In this document: one piece after another, positions 51,994 through 60,894 of the stretch
Layout: the number at the start of each line of letters is the position of its first letter
Position numbering within the stretch: the stretch's first letter is position 1
Translations under genes and position numbers: made by a program
The notes under the pieces: model-generated
Seen by the model: only the letters and a program-made list of their open reading frames with translations
Database searches by the model: none
Told to the model about the DNA's origin: nothing
Assembly: GCF_004361815.1 (NCBI RefSeq)
Contig: NZ_SNWA01000003.1
Span: 434,001 to 498,000 of the forward strand
Origin: Paraburkholderia sp. BL10I2N1
GTDB taxonomy: Bacteria; Pseudomonadota; Gammaproteobacteria; Burkholderiales; Burkholderiaceae
DNA length: 64,000 nucleotides
Direction: 5' to 3'

Positions 51994-52375
51994 TTACTGA
52001 CCGCCGAAAGGCTTCTTGACGGTCAGCTTGTTGGTCACGGTCGTGACTCCCGGAACGCCCTTTGCGATCTCGCTCACCTTGTCGACCTGCGACGCGTCGA
52101 CGACGGTCCCATCGAGCGTCAATGCGTCGCCCTTCGCGACGACGCTGATGCTGCCGGCGTTGATCTCCTTGTGCCTGACGATCGCGGAATAGACCTTGCG
52201 GCGCAACGCGCGATTGGCTTTGCGGATGTCCTTCGCCGTCATGCTGCCCGAGGCCGCGATCGCGGTTCCGTTCGAAGCGGCGCTCGCTTCGCTTGCGCCC
52301 GCCTGCGCAGGCATGAGCCGATGCCGAGGCGATCAATACGCCAGCGGCAATCCCGAGTGCCCAATTTATTTTCAT
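51994..52375 (-). pseudogene. BON-domain periplasmic protein, frameshifted after the signal peptide
   Basis: The signal peptide MKINWALGIAAGVLIASASA starts at 52375, but the frame then leads to arginine-rich nonsense. A second frame from about 52310 carries the mature protein: GASEASAASNGTAIAASGSM, then a BON domain (LRRKVYSAIVRHKEINAGSI, LTLDGTVVDASQVDKVSEIA, GVTTVTNKLTVKKPFGG). One extra base near 52312 (in the CATGCCTGCG context) would explain it. BON proteins bind envelope lipids or outer-membrane partners. Either a recent mutation or a sequencing error. An ATG at 52314 could still give a cytoplasmic form. Confidence 0.75.
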
Positions 52376-52405
52376 TGCATGCTCCAGTTGTCGTGTGTGA
52401 GGGGA

Positions 52406-53551
52406 TCAGAAGCTGTGGCGGATACCGACCATCGCCGCGGTGGCCGACCTGCCCTCCGGAACGGGCGCACCGTAGGTGATCGTCTGGCTCATGTCGCCGC
52501 GGTTGTTGACATAGCCGACCTGTGCGTAGGCGAGCGTGGCCTTGGACAGGTTGTATTCGGCGCCCACCGCGAACAAATCCGATTGATTGGTCGAAACGTT
52601 GCGGTCCTTCAGGTAATAGAAGCCCGAGGTGACCTTGAAGAACGGAGTGAACCTGTAGCCGAGCCCCGCGGAAATCATCTCGAAGTTGTCGCGGCCGCTG
52701 TTCGCCGGGTTCTTGCCGATGCTGTATGACGTCGACACGGAAAAATCGTGGAACGTGTACTGCGCGCCCAGATACCAGAAGCGGTTGTTGGCCAGGCCAG
52801 TCGACGGCGCGGTGATGATGGCGCCGGTGGCCGTCGTCGTGAACGGGTTGGTGTCGTGGCCGTTGTAGTACACAGCCGCGAGGTTCAGGCCGTAGTTCGA
52901 ATACTCGAGCACCGCGGACTCGCGCGTGCCGCCCTGAAACTGGCCGGCCACCCCGCCCGGTGCATATTCGAGCCCGAGCGAGGCGCCGTAGAACTTCGGA
53001 GAATGGTAGACGATCGCGTTGTCGTCATACAGCGCGCCGATCGGGCCGTTGGTGCTGGTGCCCTGCCAACCCGCGGCCTGGTTCATGCCGAGCCACGCGG
53101 TCAGGATGCTGCCGAAGTATTGGGCATTGCGTACGTCGGTATTTCCCATCGCATAGATCATCGGCACGATCTGCCGGCCCAGGTCGATCGTGCCGAACGG
53201 ACCCGACACGCCCACGGTCGTCTGCTGGTTGAAGACCGCGGTGGCGCCCGGCGCGCTGGCCAGCCCGAGCTTGCCGTTCGAGCTGTTGAACACCCCCTGC
53301 AGCTTGAAGTTGACCTTGTAGCCGCCCCCGATGTCTTCGGTGCCCTTGAGACCCCAGATGCTCGAATAGATCCCGCCGTCCTTGAGCTCGTAGACATGCC
53401 CGAGATTCACCTTCGACTGGAAGTTACTCGCGTTCGCGCTCTGATACAGGAATCCGGTATCGATGACGCCATACAGCGTCACCGATGATTGCGCGTGTGC
53501 CGAACTTCCAAGCGCCGCCACTGCGGCCGCCGCTATCCATTTCAATTTCAT
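52406..53551 (-). CDS. Outer-membrane porin (Burkholderia OpcP/OmpC type)
   Basis: 381 residues. The signal peptide (KWIAAAAVAALGSSAHA) is followed by a 16-strand trimeric porin: first strand SSVTLYGVIDTGFLYQSANA, then SSIWGLKGTEDIGGGYKVNF and FGTIDLGRQIVPMIYAMGN, and a C-terminal strand ending GIRHSF with the terminal phenylalanine required for outer-membrane insertion. It would let small solutes, perhaps the substrate of the neighbouring catabolic operon, into the periplasm. About 300 bases separate it from the SDR gene, so it probably has its own promoter. Confidence 0.93.
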   Translation of the reverse strand: MKLKWIAAAAVAALGSSAHAQSSVTLYGVIDTGFLYQSANASNFQSKVNLGHVYELKDGGIYSSIWGLKGTEDIGGGYKVNFKLQGVFNSSNGKLGLASAPGATAVFNQQTTVGVSGPFGTIDLGRQIVPMIYAMGNTDVRNAQYFGSILTAWLGMNQAAGWQGTSTNGPIGALYDDNAIVYHSPKFYGASLGLEYAPGGVAGQFQGGTRESAVLEYSNYGLNLAAVYYNGHDTNPFTTTATGAIITAPSTGLANNRFWYLGAQYTFHDFSVSTSYSIGKNPANSGRDNFEMISAGLGYRFTPFFKVTSGFYYLKDRNVSTNQSDLFAVGAEYNLSKATLAYAQVGYVNNRGDMSQTITYGAPVPEGRSATAAMVGIRHSF

Positions 53552-53847
53552 TGCGTCTTGTCTCCAGTTTAATTGCTTTAAACAACCCGTAACGACGTAC
53601 GTCCATACCCAACACGAAAGACCGCCTGCTCGCTTATGAGATCAGGACATAGCTATTAAATAAGTAGTACGAAATCAAAAATAACTATCTGAATCGCACC
53701 AATCAATCAACTCAATGAGATGCCCGTCGCCTGCCTGTTGCCATCGAACATCCAACGACGTGATGCGCAACAAGGTCTAACGACAAGATTTTCCGGCTGC
53801 TAAGGTAAGCAAGATTCAGAATCCTGAAGGTGCCCCTGAGTCGAAAA

Positions 53848-54678
53848 TCAGGAGCCGGCTCGCGGATTGTGTTCTTCGAGAATGTCCCGCATGCGGTTCT
53901 CGACTTGTTCTCTGGTTTCCGGATGCGGCAAGATGTAGAAACGTCCAGCCTTAACCGCCTCAACCGTCATCTCGGCAATATCCGCCGCGGAAAATCTGGC
54001 GTCGCGGATTCTTTCATCGTGACCCGCGCTGAGGAAGCGAGCACCCAGCGGATTGGTCGCTGCCAGTTCAGCGGGACGATTGCGCGCCGCTTCGGCGATG
54101 CCGGTATTGACGAAGCCGGGACACAATACGGAGACGCCGATCTGCGCGCCGGCGGCTTGCAACTCAAGTTGCAGGCACTCCGACATCGCGACCACCGCAT
54201 GTTTGCTGGCGCAGTAGATGCCGCCGCCTGGCACCGACACCAGACCGGCTCGCGACGCGGTATTGACGATATGACATGCGCTCTTCTGTTCCAGCATGCG
54301 CGGAACAAAACTGCGGATACCGTGCGCCACCCCCATCACGTTGATGCCGAACACCCACTCCCAATCCTGCAGCGTGCTGGCCCAAAGCGGACCGGCAAGC
54401 ACAACGCCGGCATTGTTGAACAGCAGATGGGCAGCGCCGAAACGCTCAAAAGTCTTGATCGCCACCTGCTCAACCTGTTCCGCCCTGGCGACGTCGCATT
54501 TCAGGGCGAGAGTCCGGGTCGACTCTGGCAACAGACCGACGGTATCCTGCAGACCCTTTTCGTCGACATCGGTCAGCACCAGATGCATGCCTTCGCGGGC
54601 GCAACAAATCGCCAATTCGCGACCGAAACCACTGGCCGCACCAGTAATGACAGAAATTTTGTCTTTGAGCTGCTTCAC
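53848..54678 (-). CDS. Short-chain dehydrogenase/reductase
   Basis: 276 residues. A classical SDR: the nucleotide-binding glycine motif TGAASGFG (12-19), CDVARAEQ, the NNAGVVLAGPLW region, catalytic serine in IVNTASRAGLVSVP, and Tyr-x3-Lys in YCASKHAVVAMSE. It would oxidise or reduce a hydroxy/keto group with NAD(P)H, probably on an acyl-CoA or alcohol intermediate made by the upstream genes. It is the last member of the catabolic operon; 89 bases separate it from the thiolase-like gene. Confidence 0.92.
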   Translation of the reverse strand: MKQLKDKISVITGAASGFGRELAICCAREGMHLVLTDVDEKGLQDTVGLLPESTRTLALKCDVARAEQVEQVAIKTFERFGAAHLLFNNAGVVLAGPLWASTLQDWEWVFGINVMGVAHGIRSFVPRMLEQKSACHIVNTASRAGLVSVPGGGIYCASKHAVVAMSECLQLELQAAGAQIGVSVLCPGFVNTGIAEAARNRPAELAATNPLGARFLSAGHDERIRDARFSAADIAEMTVEAVKAGRFYILPHPETREQVENRMRDILEEHNPRAGS

Positions 54679-54767
54679 TGAACGTCTCCGTTTTATTCCG
54701 GTTTATCCGGGTACCTAACCGCCATCCAGCGTGATGCGAAAGGCGGTGGTGGTATTACTGGCCTGAG

Positions 54768-55940
54768 CTACTCGGTTCCGAGCACCATCACCATATAAGC
54801 CGACATCACCATGCCGCCCGCCTGGACCAGGCAGGACTTGGCCTCCGGAACCTGGCGCGCGCCACATTCGCCGCGCAACTGTCGGATGGCTTCGATCATC
54901 AATTGCATGCCGAACATGCCCGAATGATTGAACGAGAGACCGCCGCCCGAGGTATTCAATGGGAAATCGCCGCCCGGCGCGATACGGCCGTCACGGATGA
55001 ACATGCCCGCTTCGCCGGGTTCGCAAAAGCCCAGACTCTCCAGCCCGAGCAACACATTGATCGTGAATGCATCGTAGATCTGCACCAGATCGAGATCCTT
55101 GCGATCGAGTTGCGCCATTGCCAACGCATCATTAGCAATGGTTGAAAGGACCTTGTTATCGATCCAGTCGTCCGATCCGAACGGCGTCAAATGGTGGCGA
55201 AATTTCTCGGAGAAGCCGCGAACCATCACAGGCTGCTGCTTCAGGTCGCGCGCCCGATCGGCTCGCGTAAGGATCATCGCACCGGCGCCGTCAGTCACCT
55301 GGCATATGTCGAACTTGCGCAGTGGATCGGCCAGCATGGGGGCGGCCAGATACTGTTCCATCGTGAGGTCGTCATGTGCGAACGCATTGGGGTTCAATTG
55401 CGCCCATTTCCTTGATGCCAGCGCGATCTCGCCGAGGTCTTCCGGTTTGGTGCCGTAGCGGTGCATGTGCAGTTGTGCCTGCATCGCATAGAAGCCGATC
55501 GGGCTCAGCATGCCGTAAGGCTGCACGAACTGTGCGACCGGATTGCGCGGCTCCTGGTTCATGCCGCCTGCCTTGCGGCTGCGATCGAGCCGTTGCGTGC
55601 TGCCGTAGGTGATCAGCGCGGTGTCGCACAGGCCTGCTTCGATCGCGGCTATCGCGTGGACCAGATGGGTGATGTTCGATTGCCCGCCTACGACGGTGTT
55701 GTCGACGAAGCGCGGCTGGATACCCAGATACTCGGATACCAGAAGCGCCGTAGCGCGATCATCCCAATGCGCAAAGACGGCATCGATATCGCCCGGCACC
55801 AGGCCAGCGTCGAGCATCGCCGATCTGGCAGCCTGGCATTGCAGCGATAGGGCGGTTTCCCCCTCTGCTGCCTTGCCGAGACCGGCCTCGCCGATGCCGA
55901 CGATAGCGTAGCGATTTGCAAGTTGGTGTTTGTTGATCAT
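54768..55940 (-). CDS. Thiolase-like protein (SCP-x/lipid-transfer type), without the nucleophilic cysteine
   Basis: 390 residues from the ATG at 55940, just after the acyl-CoA synthetase stop. Thiolase fold: YAIVGIGEAGLGKAAEGET, then VVGGQSNITHLVHAIAAIEA where the reactive cysteine usually lies, then ITYGSTQ, DGAGAMILTRADRARDL, IYDAFTINVLLGLESLGFCE, and NTSGGGLSFNHSGMFGMQLM. The usual ACASG-type cysteine is absent. Such proteins pair with a DUF35 OB-fold partner, as in the steroid side-chain aldolase Ltp2-ChsH2, and cleave C-C bonds by retro-aldol chemistry. A DUF35 gene lies two genes away, supporting that view. Confidence 0.85.
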   Translation of the reverse strand: MINKHQLANRYAIVGIGEAGLGKAAEGETALSLQCQAARSAMLDAGLVPGDIDAVFAHWDDRATALLVSEYLGIQPRFVDNTVVGGQSNITHLVHAIAAIEAGLCDTALITYGSTQRLDRSRKAGGMNQEPRNPVAQFVQPYGMLSPIGFYAMQAQLHMHRYGTKPEDLGEIALASRKWAQLNPNAFAHDDLTMEQYLAAPMLADPLRKFDICQVTDGAGAMILTRADRARDLKQQPVMVRGFSEKFRHHLTPFGSDDWIDNKVLSTIANDALAMAQLDRKDLDLVQIYDAFTINVLLGLESLGFCEPGEAGMFIRDGRIAPGGDFPLNTSGGGLSFNHSGMFGMQLMIEAIRQLRGECGARQVPEAKSCLVQAGGMVMSAYMVMVLGTE

Positions 55941-55945
55941 GCGGG

Positions 55946-57496
55946 TCAGTCCTGCTTGAGCGCGTCGGCCAGAAACTTCGCGCGCAGGTCTTTCTTCAGG
56001 ACCTTGCCGATGGGGCTGCGCGGCAGGGTTTCCCAGATCTCCACATGCTTGGGCATCTTGAAACTGGCGAGGCGGTCCTTGCACAACGCGAAGACTTCCT
56101 CGGGTGTGATGGTCGTGCCGCGCTTGAGCTCGACGATGGCAGTAACCCGCTCGCCCCAGTCCGCGTCGGGCGTGCCTACGACGGCGCAATCCTGGACAGA
56201 AGGGTGGGAGAAGATCACCTGCTCGATCTCGCTCGGATAGATATTGAAGCCGCCGGAGATGATCATGTCTTTCTTGCGATCGACGATGTACAGATAGCCG
56301 CTTTCATCGAAGACACCGATGTCGCCGGTGTGATGCCAACCGAAGGCACGTACGTCGGCAGTCGCTTCCGGATTCTTGTAATAACCGGACGACACGAGGT
56401 CGCCCTTGGTTACGATTTCGCCTCGCTCTCCGAGCGCGACGATGTTGCCGTTGTCGTCCATCAACGCCACTTCGCATGCGCCCGATGGCCGCCCGGCCGA
56501 ACCGAGGTGGCGGTTCTGCGACGCGTCGTCGCTGACGTAATGATCTTTGCGCGACAGACATGTGATAACCCCAGGAACTTCGGCCTGGCCATAGAATTGC
56601 GCGAAGACCTGTCCCCACAGTGCCAGCCCCTCGCGCAGTTTGTCGACTGACATCGGGGCCGCGCCGTAGATGACGTATTCCAGCGACGAACAGTCGCGCG
56701 TCTTGACATCGGGGTGCGCCAGCATCCGGTAAATCAATGTCGGCGGCAGAAAGATGTGCGTAACCTTCTCGTGTTCGATCAGCGCCAGCAACTCGCCTGG
56801 ATCGGTGGAAGGCGCAAGTACGTTGCGCGCGCCGAATCTCGCCAGCGCCATGAAGGTTGCGCCCGCGGCATGCGTGAATGGCGCAACAAACAGGTGGACG
56901 GGATCTTTGTCGGGTTGTGTGAACTGGTTCGAGATCCGGTAGGCCGTCTCAAGTGCGCGATGGGTTTGCATGATCGCTTTCGGCTTGCCGGTCGTGCCGC
57001 CGGAAGATTTGATGATCGCCACATCGTCGGCATTCTTGTGGATCGTTTCCACTCGCTTGCCCGAAAACTGCTGACACCACGAGGACAGCGTCGGGCCGGA
57101 CGGTTGTGCCGCTTGCGACAGGCCGATGACGGTTTTCAGAGCCGGCGCACCACGACGGATCTTTTCCATTTGCGGCAGGTACGTTTCGTGGCAAAACATG
57201 GCCGATACGTCCGTGAACTGCATGAACCACGCGATGTCGTCGATGGTATCGCGCGCGTTCAGGGGCACATAGACCGCGCCCGCGCGCATGATGCCGAGCA
57301 TGGCGACGAGAGCCAATTCATGATTGGGCGACAGCACGCCGATATGCGCGCTGCCGAGCCCTTGTTCCAGCAGCGCGTGCGCCACCGCATGCGATGCGTT
57401 TTCGATTTCCTGATAAGTCAGCCGAAGCTCGCCGCTTTGCAGGCAAATGCGATCAGGGAATTGCCTGACACCTGCGTCGAATGAATCGATAATCAT
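55946..57496 (-). CDS. AMP-forming acyl-CoA synthetase
   Basis: 516 residues from the ATG at 57496, overlapping the DUF35 stop (ATGA). ANL superfamily: the phosphate loop IKSSGGTTGKPKA at about 162-174, FYGQAEVPGVIT, the YYKNPEATAD and HTGDIGVFDESGYLYIVDRK region with the hinge and AMP-binding aspartate, ISGGFNIYPSEIEQVIFSHP, and the catalytic lysine in LPRSPIGKVLKKDL. It would activate a carboxylic acid as its CoA thioester at the cost of ATP, likely the entry step of the operon's pathway. The substrate cannot be read from the sequence. Confidence 0.92.
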   Translation of the reverse strand: MIIDSFDAGVRQFPDRICLQSGELRLTYQEIENASHAVAHALLEQGLGSAHIGVLSPNHELALVAMLGIMRAGAVYVPLNARDTIDDIAWFMQFTDVSAMFCHETYLPQMEKIRRGAPALKTVIGLSQAAQPSGPTLSSWCQQFSGKRVETIHKNADDVAIIKSSGGTTGKPKAIMQTHRALETAYRISNQFTQPDKDPVHLFVAPFTHAAGATFMALARFGARNVLAPSTDPGELLALIEHEKVTHIFLPPTLIYRMLAHPDVKTRDCSSLEYVIYGAAPMSVDKLREGLALWGQVFAQFYGQAEVPGVITCLSRKDHYVSDDASQNRHLGSAGRPSGACEVALMDDNGNIVALGERGEIVTKGDLVSSGYYKNPEATADVRAFGWHHTGDIGVFDESGYLYIVDRKKDMIISGGFNIYPSEIEQVIFSHPSVQDCAVVGTPDADWGERVTAIVELKRGTTITPEEVFALCKDRLASFKMPKHVEIWETLPRSPIGKVLKKDLRAKFLADALKQD

Positions 57497-57924
57497 GAAG
57501 ACGTACCTGTAGCAATTTTGAATTGGGGAAGCGCGTATTCGGCGCTGATGCGCTCGAAAGTCACTTCGACGGGGGCGCCGATGGCAACCTGTGCGAGATC
57601 GGAGTCGACGATCCCGGCCAGCATGCGCACGCCTTCGTCGAGGTCGATCATGGCCACTGCGTATGGCACCTTGTCCGCCATCGAGGGATGTCCCGCAATG
57701 TGGCAGATCGTGTACGTATAAATCGTGCCGCGACCGCTGCAATCGACCCACTCGACGGAATCGGACAGACAGGCAGTGCAAAATGCGCGCGGGTAGAACT
57801 GCCGGCGTCCGCATGAGCCGCAGCGCTGCACCACCAGGCGGCCTTCGTTCGCCATGCGCCAGTAGGGGGCGGTTTCCCTCGTTGGCACCGGAAGCGCACG
57901 GGTAGTGTCAGATGCCTGCTTCAC
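57493..57924 (-). CDS. DUF35 OB-fold protein with zinc ribbon, partner of the thiolase-like protein
   Basis: 143 residues from a GTG at 57924 that overlaps the upstream stop (GTGA). The N-terminal rubredoxin-like zinc ribbon has C35-x2-C38 ... C49-x2-C52 (RCGSCGRR, FCTACLS). An OB fold follows, with GRGTIYTYTICHIAGHPSMA, VPYAVAMIDLDEGVRMLAGI and IGAPVEVTFERI. DUF35 proteins act with thiolase-like subunits and bind the acyl-CoA. Close coupling to the synthetase gene and presence of the thiolase-like gene in the same operon support a complex. Confidence 0.92.
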   Translation of the reverse strand: MKQASDTTRALPVPTRETAPYWRMANEGRLVVQRCGSCGRRQFYPRAFCTACLSDSVEWVDCSGRGTIYTYTICHIAGHPSMADKVPYAVAMIDLDEGVRMLAGIVDSDLAQVAIGAPVEVTFERISAEYALPQFKIATGTSS

Positions 57925-59438
57925 GACCGGCCACCTTTGAGTTGGCAGTTCAGCGACCAGTCACCGCGCGAAACATGAATGCGGCCCTTGCGGGGCAATT
58001 TCGCCAGCGTCTCCACCAGGTCGACGATTGGGTGGGTGACACTGAACGCACTGTCTTGCGACGTAGGAACCAGGGCGTCAATCTTTTCATCGCCGAACAT
58101 ATAGCGCAGCAACATCTGGTCGTCGTCCATACCCTTGTATCGCTGGCGCAGGCCTGGCAGGACCGGCTCTAGCGGCGGCGGCGTCAGGGCGACATCCCGG
58201 GAGCCGTTCGTGATGATGCGGTCGGCAATGTTCTGGTCCACTGGCAGCGGCAAGGCGCCAAAGTAGCCGCAGATGTATTTCTTGACTTCGTCAGGAACGA
58301 CGCGATAGCGCTCGCCGTTGACCACGTTCATGACCGCCTGGGCGGCCACGATGGCCGGAAACGGCGTCGCCATGACGGGCGAGCCGAGCTCTTCGCGCAC
58401 GCGTGCGATTTCCTGGATCACCTCGGGCAGTTTGTCGCCCAAACCAGCTTGTTTGAGTTGCGCCTCCAGGTTGGAAATGGCGCCGCCCGCGAATTGCGAT
58501 TTATAGAGAAACGGGTTGTACTCAGCTGCAACGCCTACCGGCTGGCCCTCATGTTCAGCCAGGGCTGCGAGGTAAGGAGTGACATCGTCGAGCGCCGTGT
58601 CATCGAGATCGACAGAGAGTCCCAACGCGCGCAGGTTGCTGGCGATCATGTGACTCGAAGGCACAGAGTTGCCGTTGGTCAACGGGTCGACGGCGGTAAA
58701 GACGCAGTCCGCGCCGTGCACTGCGGCCTCGATTGCGAGCAAGGGACCAAGCCCGGTCAGGCAGTGAGTATTGAATTCAAGCGTGCGATGGCCAATGGCG
58801 CGCTTGATGGCGGGAACGATGGTCCTGACATCCTCCAGCGACATGATTCCCGCCGCACAACCGAAGACGATGTTTTGCACGTCGAAGCGCTCGACCACTT
58901 CTCTTGCTTTGGCCTCGTAGAAGGCCGCGTCATAGCCTGGCGCGAGGTTGAATATCAGCCCTGCGCTGACTGTAGCGCCGAGCCGGCGAGCGGTCTGAAT
59001 GGCGGGCGCGACGTTGTCCCAGCAATGCAAGGACTCCAGGAAGCCGAAATCGCGGATGCCGTTGGCAAACATGCGCTCGACGAACAGCTCGTTGATATCG
59101 GGCGCTACCGGATAAAAGCCGCTCATCAGATTGCTACGTATCGCGGCGCGCAGCGGCGTGCGCGTGATCCGGTCGCGCAGTAGCCGGATGCGCTCAAACG
59201 GGTTCTGGTTCAGGGACCGTACCGCTACATCGAACTGAACCATGGCGATGGCTTCGATGAAGGAAAAGCCGGCACTGTCGAGCCGCTCGGCGATCGGAAG
59301 CATGTGTTCCGTGCGCATGCGGGTGGCCCACAGGCATTGATGGGCATCGCGCAGCGTTCCGTCGGAAATACGGATGGCCGGACGGCTGCCGTCGCGGGCG
59401 CGCGCGTCCGCCATAGTCTGTTGAAGATGTGACAGCAC
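57921..59438 (-). CDS. Pyruvate-carboxylase-B / transcarboxylase-5S-like protein 1
   Basis: 505 residues. A DRE-TIM-barrel carboxyltransferase: SDGTLRDAHQCLWATRMRTE at 25-44 is close to the canonical motif, and GVAAEYNPFLYKSQFAGGAI leads into the C-terminal helical domain (SNLEAQLKQAGLGDKLPEVI). Where the family has the carbamylated lysine motif (IKDMAGLL-like), this protein reads VFGCAAGIMS (191-200). One of the two metal-binding histidines appears as Asn (EFNTHCLTG, 221-229). The reaction may therefore differ from carboxyl transfer between biotin and pyruvate. No biotinyl domain is attached; the BCCP is separate. Confidence 0.85.
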   Translation of the reverse strand: MLSHLQQTMADARARDGSRPAIRISDGTLRDAHQCLWATRMRTEHMLPIAERLDSAGFSFIEAIAMVQFDVAVRSLNQNPFERIRLLRDRITRTPLRAAIRSNLMSGFYPVAPDINELFVERMFANGIRDFGFLESLHCWDNVAPAIQTARRLGATVSAGLIFNLAPGYDAAFYEAKAREVVERFDVQNIVFGCAAGIMSLEDVRTIVPAIKRAIGHRTLEFNTHCLTGLGPLLAIEAAVHGADCVFTAVDPLTNGNSVPSSHMIASNLRALGLSVDLDDTALDDVTPYLAALAEHEGQPVGVAAEYNPFLYKSQFAGGAISNLEAQLKQAGLGDKLPEVIQEIARVREELGSPVMATPFPAIVAAQAVMNVVNGERYRVVPDEVKKYICGYFGALPLPVDQNIADRIITNGSRDVALTPPPLEPVLPGLRQRYKGMDDDQMLLRYMFGDEKIDALVPTSQDSAFSVTHPIVDLVETLAKLPRKGRIHVSRGDWSLNCQLKGGRS

Positions 59439-59442
59439 GACC

Positions 59443-60894
59443 TTATCCCTCTAACTGTTGGTAGACAATTTCCATGTCCGGACCTTTGACCCGCAACGAC
59501 GCGTAGTGCGGGAGGCGTTCAAGCAGGCCGCGCGCCAGCGTCTCGAACGGAGACAGGGTCTGGTAGCGCAGCTGCGCCGGCGGCAACGGATGAGGCAAAT
59601 TCTTGATGTTGAAGCCGGATACATGTGCGGTGAGCCGCGCAAGATCGGTTGCGCCGGGAGTGTTCTCGCGCAACGCCTCCATGGTCGCCGGCTTGCAAAC
59701 TTCAAATGTACCGACGCGGCACTGCAGCTCCGCATTCACGACGCCTGGCAGGCTGCCGTAGATGCCCTGCACCAGACGGCGGATGCCGGGCCGCAGTTGC
59801 GCGTAGCGCGGCATGCCTGCGACGTGAAGGTGTGCCTGCTCGGCGATCGGGGTGGCGAACGGCTCGACCATCGGGGGCGTTCCCATGTCGCGGCGGATAC
59901 GGTCGCATTCGACGGCAAACGCATTCAGGTGTCGGTTGCGGCCCGTGTCGGGCAAACTCCGCATCAAATCAGCGGCGAGCTCGCCAGGTAACTGATGCGC
60001 GTAAGGGGCAAGGTCGAATACCCAACATTCGGCGCGCGGAAAACCTTCACGCTCGGCGATATCGTCGGCGACGGCATTAGCGGAGCGGACCACGCTCATG
60101 TCCAGACCGTTCGTCGCGATATCGATCAGGCTCAGCGCACGGACCAGATTGGTGATCGAAGGCAGCGACGCGCCATTGGCGAGGCTTGGGAGTGCAGTGT
60201 CGATCCCGTCGACGCCGAGTCGCAGTGCTTCGAGCACCACCATCGGGCCCAGCGCCGTGTGGCAGCGGGTGTGCAAGTCCAGCGGGGTGTCACCCAACGC
60301 TGCCTTGAGGGCCGGAATGAGGGTGGCGACACGATCCGGCGTTAGCAGTCCGCTTTCGTCACGCAGCATCACGCGTGCGGCGCCGGCCATGACGAGGGCC
60401 CTGGCCTGCTCGCCATACCATGCGTCGGAATAAATGGCATCCTCGACGAATGGAAGCGCGGCGATTGCACTGAGTTCGAGTCGGCGCGCTGCCTGCAGCA
60501 CGGGTGCCAGACGCGCGATAGCTATCAGCGGATCCATGACGATGACCTGCTGCACGCCATGCGCGGCGAACTCCTTCAGCCAATGCGTTGCCACGTCGGT
60601 CGACAGGATATCCGTACCGTGTTTGCCATGGCCCGTCATCAGATTGATCGTGGTGCGGAACACGGTTTGCGGGCACTGTTCGCGCGCCGCTTCGATGAAC
60701 TGCCACGGGTTCTCGCCGCGTGCCAGGCACTGCGTGAACAGCGCGGGGCTGGAGACCTCGATGGCGGTCAATCCGGCGCCATCGAGCCGCCGGATCACGT
60801 CGAGCCGCATCGGCGTGCTCATGGCACCCGACCACACGGCATTTTGACCATCGGTAAGGCTGGCGTCGGTAAAGCGGACTGCGTGCGTGTTCAT
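59443..60894 (-). CDS. Pyruvate-carboxylase-B / transcarboxylase-5S-like protein 2, more diverged
   Basis: 483 residues, a paralogue of the next gene and overlapping accC (ATGA). The first motif is changed to TDASLTDGQNAVWSGAMS (9-26), losing the usual RD-x-HQ and ATR residues. The lysine motif reads LRDESGLLTP (Arg178 in place of Lys), and the histidine pair region is DLHTRCHTALG (206-216). The C-terminal helical domain is retained (MPRYAQLRPGIRRLVQGIYG). Two diverged copies side by side could form a hetero-complex. Function is unknown beyond membership of the pyruvate-carboxyltransferase/HMGL superfamily. Confidence 0.8.
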   Translation of the reverse strand: MNTHAVRFTDASLTDGQNAVWSGAMSTPMRLDVIRRLDGAGLTAIEVSSPALFTQCLARGENPWQFIEAAREQCPQTVFRTTINLMTGHGKHGTDILSTDVATHWLKEFAAHGVQQVIVMDPLIAIARLAPVLQAARRLELSAIAALPFVEDAIYSDAWYGEQARALVMAGAARVMLRDESGLLTPDRVATLIPALKAALGDTPLDLHTRCHTALGPMVVLEALRLGVDGIDTALPSLANGASLPSITNLVRALSLIDIATNGLDMSVVRSANAVADDIAEREGFPRAECWVFDLAPYAHQLPGELAADLMRSLPDTGRNRHLNAFAVECDRIRRDMGTPPMVEPFATPIAEQAHLHVAGMPRYAQLRPGIRRLVQGIYGSLPGVVNAELQCRVGTFEVCKPATMEALRENTPGATDLARLTAHVSGFNIKNLPHPLPPAQLRYQTLSPFETLARGLLERLPHYASLRVKGPDMEIVYQQLEG

